Shown here in pieces: positions 23,657-32,562 of a stretch of 64,000 bases of DNA. The position numbers and the translations under genes were made by a program. The notes beneath the pieces were generated by a model, which was not told the origin of the DNA, did not search any database, and worked only from the letters and a program-made list of their open reading frames with translations. How positions within the stretch are numbered: the stretch's first letter is position 1; each line of letters opens with the position of its first letter. The stretch is from Terrimonas sp. (GTDB taxonomy: Bacteria > Bacteroidota > Bacteroidia > Chitinophagales > Chitinophagaceae): assembly GCA_016125075.1 (NCBI GenBank), contig WGMO01000026.1, forward strand, positions 1 through 64,000, in the 5' to 3' direction.

Positions 23657-25108
23657 TTGAAACAACCTTATGTTTTCTCAAAAACCTTATTGATACTGTT
23701 CTTTGCCGGTGGTTTGCTTTCCATCCACGCCAATTGTAAAAAAGAAAAGAATGGCCCGGGAGGAAACGGCACAGCCGGATTTACAGCAGCGTCCTGGCTG
23801 ACGAAGGGCGACCGGTCGGCTTTACTGGAGAAACAGGCCGGGGGTCTTGTTTTTGCTGATCAGCATAACAGTAACCCGGATATCACCATAGACAGTACCC
23901 AGGTCTTTCAGACCATTGATGGCTTTGGATTTTCATTGACAGGTGGAAGTGCCACCCTGATCCACCAGCTTCCCGCAGCTACGCAAACAAGTTTGCTGCA
24001 GGAATTATTTGGAAATACAGGAAATGCCATTGGGGTCAGTTATCTCCGTATCAGTATCGGGGCTTCCGACCTGAATGAATCCGTTTTCAGTTATGATGAT
24101 ATGCCCGCCGGACAGACGGATACTTCTCTTGCCAATTTTTCCCTGTCTAAGGATACGGTTGATGTCATACCCGTACTCGGGGAAATATTAGCGATCAATC
24201 CCGATATCAAACTGATGGGTTCTCCCTGGAGCCCTCCGGTGTGGATGAAAGACAATGGTAATTCAGTGGGGGGAAGTCTACTGCCGCAGTACTATTCTGT
24301 ATATGCCAAATATTTTGTGAAATATATCCAGGCCATGCAGGCAAAGGGGATTAGCGTGGATGCCATCACGATACAAAACGAACCTCAATACGGGGGGAAC
24401 AATCCCAGCATGGTGATGAGCGCGAATCAGCAGGCGGATTTTATCAAGAACCATTTGGGGCCGGCTTTCCAGCTGGCAGGTATACATACCAGGATCATCA
24501 TCTGGGACCATAACTGCGATAACCCCAATTACCCGATTTCCATTTTGAATGATCCCGCCGCCAAACCCTATATCGACGGTTCTGCCTTTCATCTGTACGG
24601 GGGGGATATTTCAGCCTTATCGACCGTCTATAATGCTCACCCGGATAAGAACCTCTACTTTACCGAACAATGGACGGGCGCCAACCAGTCGTTTGACGGC
24701 AACCTGAAATGGCATGTGAAGAATGTGATCATCGGTTCTGTCCGCAACCATAGCAGGGTAGCCCTCGAATGGAACCTGGCCAGTGACCCTTCCTATAACC
24801 CGCATACCCCGGGGGGCTGCACGGAGTGCAAGGGCGCCATAACGGTGACCACTACCTCTTTTAGCCGGAACGAGAGTTATTATATTGTGGCACATGCATC
24901 AAAATTTGTTCCACCGGGTTCGGTTAGGATCGCCAGCAATAATGCGGGCGGGATCTATACGGCGGCTTTTATCACCCCGGCAGGGAAAAAGGTCCTGATC
25001 GCCGTCAATGACATGAATACAGCCACTGCATTTAATATTATATTCAGGAATAAAATTGCAGCGGCTTCCCTGCCCGGCGGGGCCGTAGCCACTTATACCT
25101 GGGATTAA
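23657..25108 (+). CDS. GH30 glycoside hydrolase, lipoprotein (first copy)
   Basis: 483 residues from TTG 23657; the nearby ATG is out of frame. The signal ends IHANC (Cys about 26). Family GH30 is shown by QTIDGFGFSLTGGSA, SPWSPPVWMKDNG, the acid/base Glu242 in TIQNEPQYGG and the nucleophile Glu337 in YFTEQWTG. GH30 enzymes of Bacteroidota PULs are mainly beta-1,6-glucanases or beta-glucosidases; the subfamily cannot be fixed here. Seven base pairs follow the previous gene, and it is in tandem with a second GH30. Confidence 0.92.
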   Translation: MKQPYVFSKTLLILFFAGGLLSIHANCKKEKNGPGGNGTAGFTAASWLTKGDRSALLEKQAGGLVFADQHNSNPDITIDSTQVFQTIDGFGFSLTGGSATLIHQLPAATQTSLLQELFGNTGNAIGVSYLRISIGASDLNESVFSYDDMPAGQTDTSLANFSLSKDTVDVIPVLGEILAINPDIKLMGSPWSPPVWMKDNGNSVGGSLLPQYYSVYAKYFVKYIQAMQAKGISVDAITIQNEPQYGGNNPSMVMSANQQADFIKNHLGPAFQLAGIHTRIIIWDHNCDNPNYPISILNDPAAKPYIDGSAFHLYGGDISALSTVYNAHPDKNLYFTEQWTGANQSFDGNLKWHVKNVIIGSVRNHSRVALEWNLASDPSYNPHTPGGCTECKGAITVTTTSFSRNESYYIVAHASKFVPPGSVRIASNNAGGIYTAAFITPAGKKVLIAVNDMNTATAFNIIFRNKIAAASLPGGAVATYTWD

Positions 25109-25119
25109 AAAACAGCAAT

Positions 25120-26571
25120 ATGAAAAAATCAGTCATTCTTCTCGGTTATGTCTTCCTGTTATCCTGTAATGAAAACCGGGATCAGCCGGAATCGGTAAGC
25201 CCATCGGCTGGAAAATATGCGCGGGTCTATACCACTGCCGACAGCAGCCAGTTACGGCTGACCTTAACGGATACCCTGGTGTTCAGGGCCATGCCACAAC
25301 CCCTCGAAACACAGGTCTGCGTTTTTGTGGATCCTTCCAAAACCTTCCAGTCTTACTTTGGTATTGGAGGCGCCCTGACGGATGCAGCAGCCGAAACATT
25401 TTATAAATTACCCGCCTCCAGCCAGGAAGAATTACTTCACGCCTATTTTGACAAGGAGAAAGGTATCGGGTATACAGTGGGCAGGACCAATATCAACAGT
25501 TGCGATTTCAGCAGTGATACCTACACCTATGTCAGTGATGATGACAAATCCCTGTCTTCATTTAATATCGGCCATGACCGGAAATACAAGATCCCCTTTA
25601 TCAAAGCGGCCATCAAAGTAGCGGGGGGTAAACTGAATCTTTTCGCGAGCCCCTGGAGCCCGCCCGCCTGGATGAAAGATAATAATGATATGCTGCATGG
25701 CGGGAAACTGAAGCCGGACTTTTACAGTAGCTGGGCCAACTATTATACCCGTTTTATCCGGGCCTATGAAAAAGAAGGGATCCCGGTTTGGGGCATCACG
25801 ATTCAGAATGAACCCATGGCCACCCAACGCTGGGAGTCCTGTATCTATACCGGTGAGGAAGAAAGAGATTTTCTGAAAAATTATCTTGGCCCTGCTATGC
25901 AGCAAGAAGGGTTGGGCGATATAAAGATCATCGGGTGGGATCATAACCGCGACCTGTTATACCAACGGGCCAGCACCCTCCTGAACGATCCCGATGCGGC
26001 CAAATACCTCTGGGGTATCGGGTTTCACTGGTATGAACCCTGGAGTGGCGGGGACCCCATGTATGATAATGTACAAAGGGTGCACGAAGCCTTCCCCGAT
26101 AAAAACCTGTTTTTTACCGAAGGTTGTAAAGAGGCTTTTGACCTGCAAAAAGTGAAAGACTGGAGCCTGGGCGAGAAATACGGAGCCAATATGATCCACG
26201 ATTTTAACAACGGCATGACCGGTTTTACTGACTGGAATATCCTTTTGGATGAAACCGGTGGCCCCAACCATGTCGGTAATTTTTGTTTTGCACCCATACA
26301 TGGCAACACCAAAACCGGTGAATTGATCTATACCAACGAATATTATTACATCGGCCATTTCTCTAAATTCATTCAGCCGGGTGCCAGGCGGATGGTGAGC
26401 AGTGCCAGCCGCAGCCAGCTGCTGACCACTGCTTTCAAAAATGAAAATGGAGAAAGGGTCATTATTGTCATGAATCCCACGGCGAATGCAATACCTTATT
26501 ATATATGGATGGATGGCCAGGCGGCTCCTGTTAATGCTTTACCGCATTCCATCGCAACGATTGTATGGTAA
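25120..26571 (+). CDS. GH30 glycoside hydrolase, lipoprotein (second copy)
   Basis: 483 residues. Lipoprotein signal MKKSVILLGYVFLLSC. GH30 motifs: YFGIGGALTDAAAETF, SPWSPPAWMKDN, acid/base Glu231 in TIQNEPMATQ, nucleophile Glu334 in FFTEGCKEAFD. The sequence is clearly diverged from the first GH30 (for example QNEPMA against QNEPQY and a different nucleophile loop), so the pair is likely to differ in linkage or chain-length preference rather than being a recent duplicate. Its stop codon overlaps the start of the next gene (TAATG). Confidence 0.93.
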   Translation: MKKSVILLGYVFLLSCNENRDQPESVSPSAGKYARVYTTADSSQLRLTLTDTLVFRAMPQPLETQVCVFVDPSKTFQSYFGIGGALTDAAAETFYKLPASSQEELLHAYFDKEKGIGYTVGRTNINSCDFSSDTYTYVSDDDKSLSSFNIGHDRKYKIPFIKAAIKVAGGKLNLFASPWSPPAWMKDNNDMLHGGKLKPDFYSSWANYYTRFIRAYEKEGIPVWGITIQNEPMATQRWESCIYTGEEERDFLKNYLGPAMQQEGLGDIKIIGWDHNRDLLYQRASTLLNDPDAAKYLWGIGFHWYEPWSGGDPMYDNVQRVHEAFPDKNLFFTEGCKEAFDLQKVKDWSLGEKYGANMIHDFNNGMTGFTDWNILLDETGGPNHVGNFCFAPIHGNTKTGELIYTNEYYYIGHFSKFIQPGARRMVSSASRSQLLTTAFKNENGERVIIVMNPTANAIPYYIWMDGQAAPVNALPHSIATIVW

Positions 26572-28274
26572 TGAATAAAAAGGGTTTGATACATATTATT
26601 TCGCTGAAAAGCGGTATGGCCTGCCTCCTGCTGGTATGCCTGCTTTCGGGTTGCAAGAAGAATGATAACAGCCCAACGCCCCCGCCGGTACCAAAGGCTC
26701 CGGTGCTGAAAAAAATCCAGGTCGGTACTCTTACGGCTTCCAATCTGGTTAATTATAACGTTGATGTGCAGCCTGTGATCAGGTTCAGTTTTACGGAACC
26801 CCTCAAACCTTTCACAGTAACGGCGGCCATCTCCCTGACGGATATCAGCGGCAACCCAGTCGCTTTCCAGGCCAGTTTGCAGCAGAACGATTCTGTGGTC
26901 CAGGTGCAAACCGCTGCCCCACTGGAGTACCTGAAGCGTTATGTTTGCAGGGTGGGGGTATCCCTGCAGTCTGCATCGGGGGGAAACCTCAATGTCCCGG
27001 CTTCCGTTGATTTTGTCACCAAAATTGATTCCACCCGCAAATTCCCATTAATCACCGACGATTCCCTGCTCACCTTGATAGAGCGGCAGACCTTTCGCTA
27101 TTTCTGGGATTTTGGCCACCCCGTCAGCGGACTGGCCCGGGAAAGGAATACCTCCGGTGATGTAGTCACTTCGGGGGGCTCTGGTTTTGGTATCATGACA
27201 ATACCGGTAGCGATTAACCGAAATTTTATCACCCGGGCAGAAGGATTGGCCAGGATGGAGAAAATCGTCGGGTTTTTAAAAAATACAGCGGTTAAGGTGA
27301 AAGGGGCCTTCCCGCATTGGCTCAACGGGGCTACCGGGGCGATCATTCCTTTCAGTACCAACGATAATGGTGCTGACCTGGTAGAGACATCCTACCTCAT
27401 GATGGGTTTGCTCACGGCCCGCCAGTATTTCAACGGTTCCGGTACAGCGGAAACCAGTTTAAGAAATGATATCAACGCTTTATATGAAAATGTGGAATGG
27501 GACTGGTTTCGCAATGGGGGGCAGGATGTATTGTACTGGCATTACAGCACCGATAAGGGTTGGATCATGAACATGCCAGTTCGCGGATGGAATGAGTGCC
27601 TGATCACGTATATTCTTGCGGCTTCCTCACCCACCCACGGCATACCGGTTTCCGTGTATCAAAACGGCTGGGCCGGCAATGGCAATAACGGGTTTGTGAA
27701 CGGTAACAGTTACCAGGGGATTGTATTACCACTGGGCCCTGATTACGGAGGGCCATTATTCTTTGAACACTATTCATTCATGGGAATGAATCCCAACGGC
27801 CTGAATGATGCCTATGCCAGCTATGCTACTCAAACCCGGAATCACAGTCTCATCAATTATAATTATTGTACAGCCAATCCAAAAGGATGGTATGGATATA
27901 GCGACAGTTGCTGGGGTTTAACCGCCAGCGATATTCCCAGCGGGTATACGGCCAGTTCGCCCACCAATGATATCGGTGTGCTGACGCCAACGGCTGCCAT
28001 CTCATCCCTGCCGTATACGCCGGCAGAATCTTTAAAGGCCATCCGGTTTTATTATTACGTGCTGGGCGACAAGCTCTGGAAAGAATATGGTTTTGTCGAT
28101 GCATTTTCATTAAAAGAACAATGGTTTGCATCCTCCTTCCTGGCCATCGACCAGGGGCCCGAACTGGTGATGATCGAGAATTACCGGTCGGGCTTATTAT
28201 GGAATTTATTTAATAGTTGTCCGGAAATAAAAGCAGGTATGTTATCGCTGGGATTTTCGGCGCCTTATCTGTAA
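26571..28274 (+). CDS. GH144-like 'glucoamylase-family' enzyme with N-terminal Ig-like domain
   Basis: 567 residues from ATG 26571, which overlaps the previous stop as TAATG. Lipoprotein signal ending CLLSGC (Cys about 28), a bacterial Ig-like domain (about 45-148), then a PF10091-type (alpha/alpha)6 barrel (about 165-560: RQTFRYFWDFGHPVSGLARE, GFGIMTIPVAINR, WLNGATGAIIPF, VETSYLMMGLL). Biochemically characterised members are GH144 endo-beta-1,2-glucanases from Chitinophaga and Parabacteroides, despite the 'glucoamylase' name. A beta-glucan target is thus more likely than starch. Substrate is inferred. Confidence 0.88.
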   Translation: MNKKGLIHIISLKSGMACLLLVCLLSGCKKNDNSPTPPPVPKAPVLKKIQVGTLTASNLVNYNVDVQPVIRFSFTEPLKPFTVTAAISLTDISGNPVAFQASLQQNDSVVQVQTAAPLEYLKRYVCRVGVSLQSASGGNLNVPASVDFVTKIDSTRKFPLITDDSLLTLIERQTFRYFWDFGHPVSGLARERNTSGDVVTSGGSGFGIMTIPVAINRNFITRAEGLARMEKIVGFLKNTAVKVKGAFPHWLNGATGAIIPFSTNDNGADLVETSYLMMGLLTARQYFNGSGTAETSLRNDINALYENVEWDWFRNGGQDVLYWHYSTDKGWIMNMPVRGWNECLITYILAASSPTHGIPVSVYQNGWAGNGNNGFVNGNSYQGIVLPLGPDYGGPLFFEHYSFMGMNPNGLNDAYASYATQTRNHSLINYNYCTANPKGWYGYSDSCWGLTASDIPSGYTASSPTNDIGVLTPTAAISSLPYTPAESLKAIRFYYYVLGDKLWKEYGFVDAFSLKEQWFASSFLAIDQGPELVMIENYRSGLLWNLFNSCPEIKAGMLSLGFSAPYL

Positions 28275-28280
28275 ATAGAT

Positions 28281-29657
28281 ATGAAACGACTTTACAATAT
28301 TTGCTTTCTCGCTATCATTTGTGTGGCGAATGCCTGTTTCCTTCCTTCCGGAAAAGGGGAGAAGAGGAGCGATGGCCCGTCAACCGTGATAACGCCTGCT
28401 GATACCAGCTTATTCAGGATGGTACAGCAGCGGACATTTGATTATTTTCTAGAAGGAGCAGAACCCGTTAGCGGATTAGCCCGGGAAAGATTCCATGCTG
28501 ATGATATATACCCGCAGCATGATAAGAGTACGGTGACGAGTGGTGGTACGGGGTTTGGCGTGATGGCCTTGCTGGTGGGTATGGAGAGAGGTTTTATTTC
28601 CCGGGATACCGGAAGGCTGAGGCTGGAAAAGATCATACGCTTCCTTGAAAATTCACCCCGTTTTCACGGCGCCTGGCCCCATTGGTGGAATGGTGAAACG
28701 GGGGAAGTGAAACCCTTCAGTAAATATGATGATGGCGGCGACCTGGTGGAAACTTCTTTTTTGATCCAGGGCCTGCTTTGTGTACGGCAGTATTTTCAAA
28801 AAGGAAATGAGGAAGAAAAGGAACTGGCTAAAAGAATAGATGCCTTATGGAAAACGATAGAATTTGACTGGTACCGGCATGGCCAGGATGTCTTGTACTG
28901 GCACTGGAGCCCCCGGTATGATTGGAAAATGAATTTTGCGGTACATGGCTATAATGAATGCCTGATCATGTATGTGCTGGCGGCTTCATCACCCACACAC
29001 CCTGTACCGGCATCCGTCTATCATGCGGGTTGGGCAGAGCATGGCAGGATTAACGCTAATCCTCCTGCCTATGGAAAACGCTCTTTGCAAATGCACCATC
29101 AGGGTGATGCTGTTCATGGCGGTCCGTTATTCTGGGCCCATTATTCTTACCTCGGGCTGGATCCGCATGGATTAAAAGATACTTATGCAGACTACTGGAA
29201 GGAGAACAGGACCCAGGCCCTGATCAATTATCAATGGTGTGTAGAAAATCCCAAACACTACAAGGGATATGGTCCATCCAGTTGGGGACTTACTTCCAGC
29301 TATTCCGTAAAAGGGTATGCGGGGCATGCACCTTCCCTGCAAAATGACCTGGGGGTTATCGCGCCAACGGCTGCACTGGCTTCCTTTCCCTATACACCGG
29401 AGGAATCGATGGCGGCTATGCGTCACTGGTATAATGACCTGAATGATCAATTATGGGGCCCGTTTGGATTCTACGATGCTTTTAGTGAAACGGAACAATG
29501 GTTTCCAAAGCGTTACCTGGCCATCGACCAGGGGCCCATTGTGGTGATGATGGAAAACTACCGTACAGGTTTGTTGTGGAAGCTGTTTATGAGTTGCCCC
29601 GAAATACAGGAGGGTTTAAAAAAACTGGGTTTTGAAAGCCCCTATTTAATAAAATGA
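28281..29657 (+). CDS. GH144-like 'glucoamylase-family' enzyme (second copy, no Ig domain)
   Basis: 458 residues. Lipoprotein signal ending VANAC (Cys about 19). The same barrel as the previous gene without the Ig-like domain (RTFDYFLEGAEPVSGLARE, GFGVMALLVGMERGF, WWNGETGEVKPFSKYDDGGD, VETSFLIQGLL, NECLIMYVLAASSPTHPVP). The two paralogues sit 6 bp apart and share the whole domain; a division into endo- and exo-acting or surface and periplasmic enzymes is possible. Characterised relatives act on beta-1,2-glucan. Confidence 0.88.
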   Translation: MKRLYNICFLAIICVANACFLPSGKGEKRSDGPSTVITPADTSLFRMVQQRTFDYFLEGAEPVSGLARERFHADDIYPQHDKSTVTSGGTGFGVMALLVGMERGFISRDTGRLRLEKIIRFLENSPRFHGAWPHWWNGETGEVKPFSKYDDGGDLVETSFLIQGLLCVRQYFQKGNEEEKELAKRIDALWKTIEFDWYRHGQDVLYWHWSPRYDWKMNFAVHGYNECLIMYVLAASSPTHPVPASVYHAGWAEHGRINANPPAYGKRSLQMHHQGDAVHGGPLFWAHYSYLGLDPHGLKDTYADYWKENRTQALINYQWCVENPKHYKGYGPSSWGLTSSYSVKGYAGHAPSLQNDLGVIAPTAALASFPYTPEESMAAMRHWYNDLNDQLWGPFGFYDAFSETEQWFPKRYLAIDQGPIVVMMENYRTGLLWKLFMSCPEIQEGLKKLGFESPYLIK

Positions 29658-29664
29658 CAGGAAT

Positions 29665-30108
29665 ATGAAACAATATGATTGGCGGATGCGGCCATGGCAA
29701 CAGGCAGGAATTGTATTCGTAAGAATGTCGGCAGGTATTTTTTTATTGTATCATGGTTTTGAAATATTCAACCCCGAAAAAATGAGTGGATACCTGCAGT
29801 GGGAAATATTCAGTGATCCCGTATATGGTAAATGGCTGGTTTATGGCGGTAAGGTTGCCGAATTACTGGGTGGGCTGTCTTTTTTACTGGGGATGTTTAT
29901 GAAAATGGGTGCTGTGGTGGTCATGATCATTATGGCCTATATCAGTTTTTTTGTGGGTAAGGGTAAGATATGGTACGAAGACCAGCATCCATTCTTATTT
30001 GTATTGCTGGCCTTTATGTTTTTCATCATTGGACCCGGCCACTACAGTGTTGACTATCTAATCAGGCATAAAACTTTAGATAAAATAAATGCTGATGCAA
30101 AAGAATAA
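29665..30108 (+). CDS. DoxX-family membrane protein
   Basis: 147 residues with four predicted membrane helices (about 14-32, 58-78, 82-100, 108-128): AGIVFVRMSAGIFLLYHGFE; ELLGGLSFLLGMFMKMG; VVVMIIMAYISFFVG; FLFVLLAFMFFIIGPG. The pattern fits the DoxX/DoxD family, whose members are implicated in redox and sulfur or thiol metabolism but whose biochemical role is largely unsettled. It lies between the GH144-like and GH43-like genes and overlaps the latter, so it is part of the operon. Why a DoxX protein is in a PUL is not known. Confidence 0.8.
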   Translation: MKQYDWRMRPWQQAGIVFVRMSAGIFLLYHGFEIFNPEKMSGYLQWEIFSDPVYGKWLVYGGKVAELLGGLSFLLGMFMKMGAVVVMIIMAYISFFVGKGKIWYEDQHPFLFVLLAFMFFIIGPGHYSVDYLIRHKTLDKINADAKE

Positions 30109-31870
30109 AATAAAAAGCGGCTGTCATCTTTATTTCCTCATCTTACTCCCTTTCCTTCTTTTCGCGGGAGTACAGCAACTCGAGGCACAGCAAAAAACCT
30201 ATTGTAATCCTGTCAATGTGGATTATGGATATACGCCCTTTCCCGATTTTACCGCCTGGGGCAAACACCGGGCCACGGCCGATCCGGTCATCGTCAATTA
30301 TAAAGGCGATTATTACCTGTTCAGTACCAACCAATGGGGATATTGGTACAGCAGCGATATGCTGAACTGGACCTTCAATGCCAGGAAATTCCTGCGCCCC
30401 TGGAATCACACTTTAGATGAATTGTGCGCACCGGCCGTAGGCATCATCGGCGACACCATGCTCGTGTTTGGCAGCACCTATACCCGCAATTTCACACTCT
30501 GGATGAGTACGAACCCCAAGGCCAATGAATGGAAGCCACTTGTGGATTCATTTGAAATTGGCGGATGGGACCCGGCATTTTTTACAGATGATGACGGCAG
30601 GTTGTATATGTATAACGGGAGCAGCAACAATTACCCGGTATACGGAGTGGAACTGGACCGGAAAACTTTTCAACCCAGGGGTACCCGCACCCCCATGTAC
30701 CTGTTGCAGGATTGGCGTTACGGATGGCAAAGGTTCGGGGAACATATGGACAATACTTTCCTCGACCCCTTCATTGAAGGTGCCTGGATGACAAAACACA
30801 AAGGGAAATATTACTTTCAATATGGTGCGCCGGGAACAGAAATGAGCGGATATGCCGATGGGGTGGTGGTGGGAAGCCAGCCGCTGTTTGATGGCATCCA
30901 GGCGATACCACAGCCGGATCCCTTAAGTTTCAAACCGGGTGGTTTTTCCAGAGGAGCAGGGCATGGATCCACCTTCATGGATAATAACAACCGGTACTGG
31001 CATATTTCCACCAGTATCATTTGCGTGAAGAACACCTGGGAAAGAAGGATGGGTATCTGGCCGGCCGGTTTTGATAAGGATGATGTGATGTACTGCAATA
31101 CAGCCCTGGGTGATTACCCGCTTTATCTTCCCGGAGCCGGTAAGCAGGATGCTGCAGGCCCGGGATGGATGCTGCTGAATTATAAAAAACCAGTGAGGGT
31201 ATCCTCCACGCTGGCCGGTTTCCACGCCAACAATGCTGTTGATGAAAGTATCAAGACCTATTGGAGTGCAGCCACAGCAGATAAAGGGGAATGGATCGAG
31301 AGCGACCTCGGGGATGTTGCTACCATTCAGTCCATCCAGATCAATTATGCTGACCAGGATGCCACATTTTTAGGGAAGCAAACGGGGATCTTTCATCAAT
31401 ACCGGATCTATTATTCCATTGATGGAAAAAAATGGAAACTGCTGGTCGATAAAAGTCAGAACAAAACCGATGTGCCGCACGATTATGTGGAACTGCCTGC
31501 ACCGGTGCAGGCACGGTTTGTGAAACTGGAAAATATCCATATGCCCACGGGGAAATTTGCCATCAGTGGTCTGCGTGTTTTTGGAAACGGAAACGGATCC
31601 AAACCCGACCCGGTGAAGACCCTGGTCGTATTGCGTACGGAGAAGGATAAACGCAGTGCCTATATCAAATGGAGCCCGGTGGATAATGCCTATGCCTATA
31701 ACCTGTATTATGGAACAGCGCCTGATAAACTGTACAGCTGTATCATGGTGTATGATTACAATGAATACTGGTTAAAGACCATGGATAGCCAACGGCCCTA
31801 TTATTTTTCCATCGAAGCCCTCAATGAAAACGGTACGAGTGAAAGGTATCCTATCCTAAAAGTTCAATGA
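30089..31870 (+). CDS. GH43-like five-bladed propeller hydrolase with F5/8C and Fn3-like domains
   Basis: 593 residues from ATG 30089 (ATG 30095 is as good); both overlap the DoxX gene. Signal peptide at about 12-33. The propeller (about 35-360) has candidate acids in ATADPVIV, GGWDPAFFTDDDG and FIEGAWMTKH, in the order Asp, Asp, Glu expected of clan GH-F. A discoidin-type carbohydrate-binding domain follows (about 370-505), then an Fn3-like domain (about 510-593). GH43 enzymes are mostly arabinosidases, xylosidases or galactosidases, so it may remove side chains. The subfamily is uncertain. Confidence 0.78.
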   Translation: MLMQKNKIKSGCHLYFLILLPFLLFAGVQQLEAQQKTYCNPVNVDYGYTPFPDFTAWGKHRATADPVIVNYKGDYYLFSTNQWGYWYSSDMLNWTFNARKFLRPWNHTLDELCAPAVGIIGDTMLVFGSTYTRNFTLWMSTNPKANEWKPLVDSFEIGGWDPAFFTDDDGRLYMYNGSSNNYPVYGVELDRKTFQPRGTRTPMYLLQDWRYGWQRFGEHMDNTFLDPFIEGAWMTKHKGKYYFQYGAPGTEMSGYADGVVVGSQPLFDGIQAIPQPDPLSFKPGGFSRGAGHGSTFMDNNNRYWHISTSIICVKNTWERRMGIWPAGFDKDDVMYCNTALGDYPLYLPGAGKQDAAGPGWMLLNYKKPVRVSSTLAGFHANNAVDESIKTYWSAATADKGEWIESDLGDVATIQSIQINYADQDATFLGKQTGIFHQYRIYYSIDGKKWKLLVDKSQNKTDVPHDYVELPAPVQARFVKLENIHMPTGKFAISGLRVFGNGNGSKPDPVKTLVVLRTEKDKRSAYIKWSPVDNAYAYNLYYGTAPDKLYSCIMVYDYNEYWLKTMDSQRPYYFSIEALNENGTSERYPILKVQ

Positions 31871-32547
31871 CCCGTAAAATATCGGCTATGAAATATTATA
31901 CCCGGATTTTGTTTTTTTTCCTGTTCATCCTGCCGGCTGCCCTTACAGATGCACAGCCATTTGCCGGGGAGATTGAAGCTTTTAAAAAACTGGATGCGGA
32001 ACATTCCCCCCCGGAACATGCCATTTTGTTTGTCGGTAGTTCCTCGTTCAGGATGTGGAAAGATGTGAATGCCTATTTTGAAGGATATACGATCATCAAC
32101 CGGGGCTTTGGCGGGTCTTCGCTTCCGGACCTCATCCGCTATGAAAATGATATCATATTTCCTTATGCGCCCCGCCAGATCGTGATTTATTGTGGTGAAA
32201 ATGATTTTGGCGCTTCGGATACAGTAACGGCCGGACTGGTATTCCAGCGATTCAGGCAGTTATTCACCGATATCCGGCAGCATTTACCGGCTGTTCCCAT
32301 CGTTTTTGTTTCCATTAAACCCAGCCCTTCACGCTGGCAATGGAAAGACAGGATGATAGAAGCGAATACACTGATCAGGAAATTCCTGAAGAAAAAGCGT
32401 CGTACTTCCTTTGTCAATGTTTGGAACAGTATGCTGGGGCCCGATGGAAAGCCCGATCCTTCCATTTTCATTGGCGACAACCTGCATATGAACGCAAAGG
32501 GCTATGCCATCTGGAAAAAACAGATCCAACCCCATTTATTAAAATAA
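31867..32547 (+). CDS. SGNH/GDSL-family esterase
   Basis: 226 residues, with a start overlapping the previous stop as ATGA; ATG 31888 is an alternative. Signal peptide ends TDAQ. SGNH blocks: ILFVGSSSFRMW (nucleophile Ser region), NRGFGGSSLPDL (Gly), YCGENDFGAS (Asn) and FIGDNLHMNAKGY (catalytic Asp and His). It probably removes acyl groups such as acetyl from the glycan in the periplasm before or during hydrolysis. Translational coupling ties it to the GH43-like enzyme. Confidence 0.85.
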   Translation: MTRKISAMKYYTRILFFFLFILPAALTDAQPFAGEIEAFKKLDAEHSPPEHAILFVGSSSFRMWKDVNAYFEGYTIINRGFGGSSLPDLIRYENDIIFPYAPRQIVIYCGENDFGASDTVTAGLVFQRFRQLFTDIRQHLPAVPIVFVSIKPSPSRWQWKDRMIEANTLIRKFLKKKRRTSFVNVWNSMLGPDGKPDPSIFIGDNLHMNAKGYAIWKKQIQPHLLK

Positions 32548-32562
32548 AAAGTTAGAGAATCA

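Noticed and set aside
26571-29657. True glucoamylases acting on starch
   Set aside because: The domain (PF10091 type) matches GH144-like enzymes, whose studied members act on beta-1,2-glucan, and the PUL has no starch enzymes.
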